Part shown: piece by piece, positions 63,022-64,000 of the stretch
Position numbering within the stretch: position 1 is the stretch's first letter
Layout: every line of letters begins with the position of its first letter
Assembly: GCF_049562855.1 (NCBI RefSeq)
Contig: NZ_CP186925.1
Span: forward strand, 1,178,001 to 1,242,000
Length of the DNA stretch: 64,000 nt
From: Ruminococcus_C callidus
GTDB lineage: Bacteria; Bacillota; Clostridia; Oscillospirales; Ruminococcaceae
Direction of reading: 5' to 3'
Notes under the pieces: generated by a model
What the model was told of the DNA's origin: nothing
What the model saw: only the letters and a program-made list of their open reading frames with translations
The model's database searches: none
Made by a program: the position numbers and the translations under genes

Positions 63022-64000
63022 TTAAGCAACCGGAATGCTCTGTACATCTTCCGGCAGCAATGTCAGCAGTTCTTCGTCCGAAAGCGGCTCCGGCAGTTTT
63101 GCCAGCCGGTCTGCCTGATTGGTCAGGGCAAATTCGAAAAAGTTCCGGACATCTCTGGCATTGGCAAATCCTTTTCCTGCTTCTGCACAGCGTTTCCGGA
63201 AATATTCCTGTACATAGGCATAGGTGTCTGTCGGCATTTTCAGACAGTAGCTGTCGCATAGGTTAGAGAAGATGAGCATCAGTTCTTCCGGCTTATAGTC
63301 ATCGAAAAAGATCACCTGCCGGAAGCGGGAACGCAGCCCCGGATTGGTGTCCAGAAACTGTTCCATTTCCTCCGGATAGCCGGCAACGATAACGATCAAA
63401 TCGTCCCGATGATCTTCCATTTCTTTGAGCAGGGTGTTGACTGCCTCTGTGCCGAAGTCGTTGCTGCCGCCGGAACTGGTCAGCGTGTACGCCTCGTCAA
63501 TGAACAGCACGCCGCCCATTGCTTTTTCCACGACCTTCTTGGTTTTGATTGCTGTCTGTCCCACATAGCCGCTGACCAGCGTCGCACGATCAGCTTCTAT
63601 CAGATGCCCTTTTTTCAGGACACCCAGTCGGGCATAGATTTTAGACAGCAGCCGTGCAACTGTGGTTTTGCCGGTTCCGGGATTGCCGGAAAAGACCATG
63701 TGCAGGGAAGTCTGCGGCAGGGGCAGCCCTCGCTCCTGCCGGATCGTTCGAATCCTGAGCAGGTGAATCAGACTTTCCAACTCGTCTTTGACGTTTTGCA
63801 GCCCTACCAGCTGGTGCAGCTGTGCCAGCAGTTCGTCCAGCGTTTCCGTAGGAGCTTCTGTAATTTCAGCATCATCGACGACCGCTTCTTTTTCAGCCGG
63901 AATCGGCGTCTTTTCGGCATTGAAATTCGCCGGAATGACAGCAGCCTTTTCCAGTTCCGGACGACGACAGCCACGCATGGCGGCATCTCGATAACGGGAA
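63022..64000 (-). CDS. CbxX/SpoVK-type AAA+ ATPase (5' end outside window)
   Basis: C-terminal part of a single-ring AAA+ protein of the CbxX/CfqX/SpoVK family. Walker A SGNPGTGKTT, Walker B VLFIDEAYTL and the arginine-finger region GLRSRFRQVIFF are intact; the pore-loop segment is SGYVGQTAIK. The frame is still open at base 64000, and ATG 63978 lacks a ribosome binding site, so the true start and an N-terminal domain lie outside. Members act as activases or in sporulation; which applies here is not clear. The stop lies in the TTAA next to a palindromic element. Confidence 0.85.
   Translation of the reverse strand, partial: SRYRDAAMRGCRRPELEKAAVIPANFNAEKTPIPAEKEAVVDDAEITEAPTETLDELLAQLHQLVGLQNVKDELESLIHLLRIRTIRQERGLPLPQTSLHMVFSGNPGTGKTTVARLLSKIYARLGVLKKGHLIEADRATLVSGYVGQTAIKTKKVVEKAMGGVLFIDEAYTLTSSGGSNDFGTEAVNTLLKEMEDHRDDLIVIVAGYPEEMEQFLDTNPGLRSRFRQVIFFDDYKPEELMLIFSNLCDSYCLKMPTDTYAYVQEYFRKRCAEAGKGFANARDVRNFFEFALTNQADRLAKLPEPLSDEELLTLLPEDVQSIPVA

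Overview
The window comes from a Gram-positive, strictly anaerobic, fibre-degrading clostridium, most likely a Ruminococcus or close relative. The evidence is two secreted GH5 glycanases ending in type I dockerins (cellulosome parts), the anaerobic radical-SAM thiazole enzyme ThiH, indolepyruvate:ferredoxin oxidoreductase, a T-box leader on alaS, the dgt-dnaG-rpoD block, and sporulation genes (ylbJ, yqfC, yqfD). No RNA operon, tRNA, phage or CRISPR array is visible. Promoters are mostly near-consensus vegetative types with 16-17 bp spacers.

Layout. 1-1133: 3' part of clpX. 1249-4717 (minus): thiamine operon thiS-thiG-thiH-thiE plus a membrane protein coupled to thiE. 4883-11277 (minus): moxR, a DUF58 protein, a membrane transglutaminase, an HdeD-like protein and a PHP phosphatase. 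11621-13394 (plus): pyrophosphatase and PRPP synthetase. 13707-26270 (plus): T-box, alaS, HIT protein, phosphoribosyltransferase, comEC, holA, RNase M5, an MBOAT/DHHW pair whose catalytic motifs look degenerate, a PHP phosphatase and a lipoprotein. 26428-28050: DAHP synthase and an HD protein. 28281-30551 (minus): a ClpC-like ATPase lacking the usual middle domain. 30735-30857: a 40-residue Cys-rich membrane peptide. 31161-36416 (minus): trmB, a GH59-type glycosidase and a MocR-like regulator. 36848-40459 (minus): dCMP deaminase, GH5-dockerin enzyme and YlbJ; divergent yqfC-yqfD to 41966. 42051-45905 (minus): dgt, dnaG, rpoD. 46029-49834: YigZ, L31, an IS481-like insertion, a membrane protein and a FliB-like protein. 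50132-51913: second GH5-dockerin enzyme. 52344-56759 (minus): iorA-iorB, acyl-CoA synthetase and Nudix. 57068-59950: YdbC, VTC/DUF4956 pair and a ribbon-helix-helix protein. 60147-62747: clpB. 63022-64000: 5'-truncated AAA+ ATPase.

The most striking content is not a gene. At least sixteen copies or fragments of one family of short palindromic elements are scattered through the window. Full copies are 172-174 bp, with derivatives of 132, 59, 46, 36 and 33 bp. They carry paired terminal inverted repeats in two versions that differ by compensatory changes, and most are flanked by 4-bp direct repeats that differ between copies (TCAG, TTAG, TCAA, CTAA, ATAA, TTAA). These target tetranucleotides all contain a stop triplet on one strand. 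Many copies sit exactly at a gene's stop codon, and in two cases the element itself supplies the last codons and stop of a gene (comEC, mocR-like). I interpret this as a MITE-like non-autonomous transposable family that targets gene ends; no autonomous partner is in the window.
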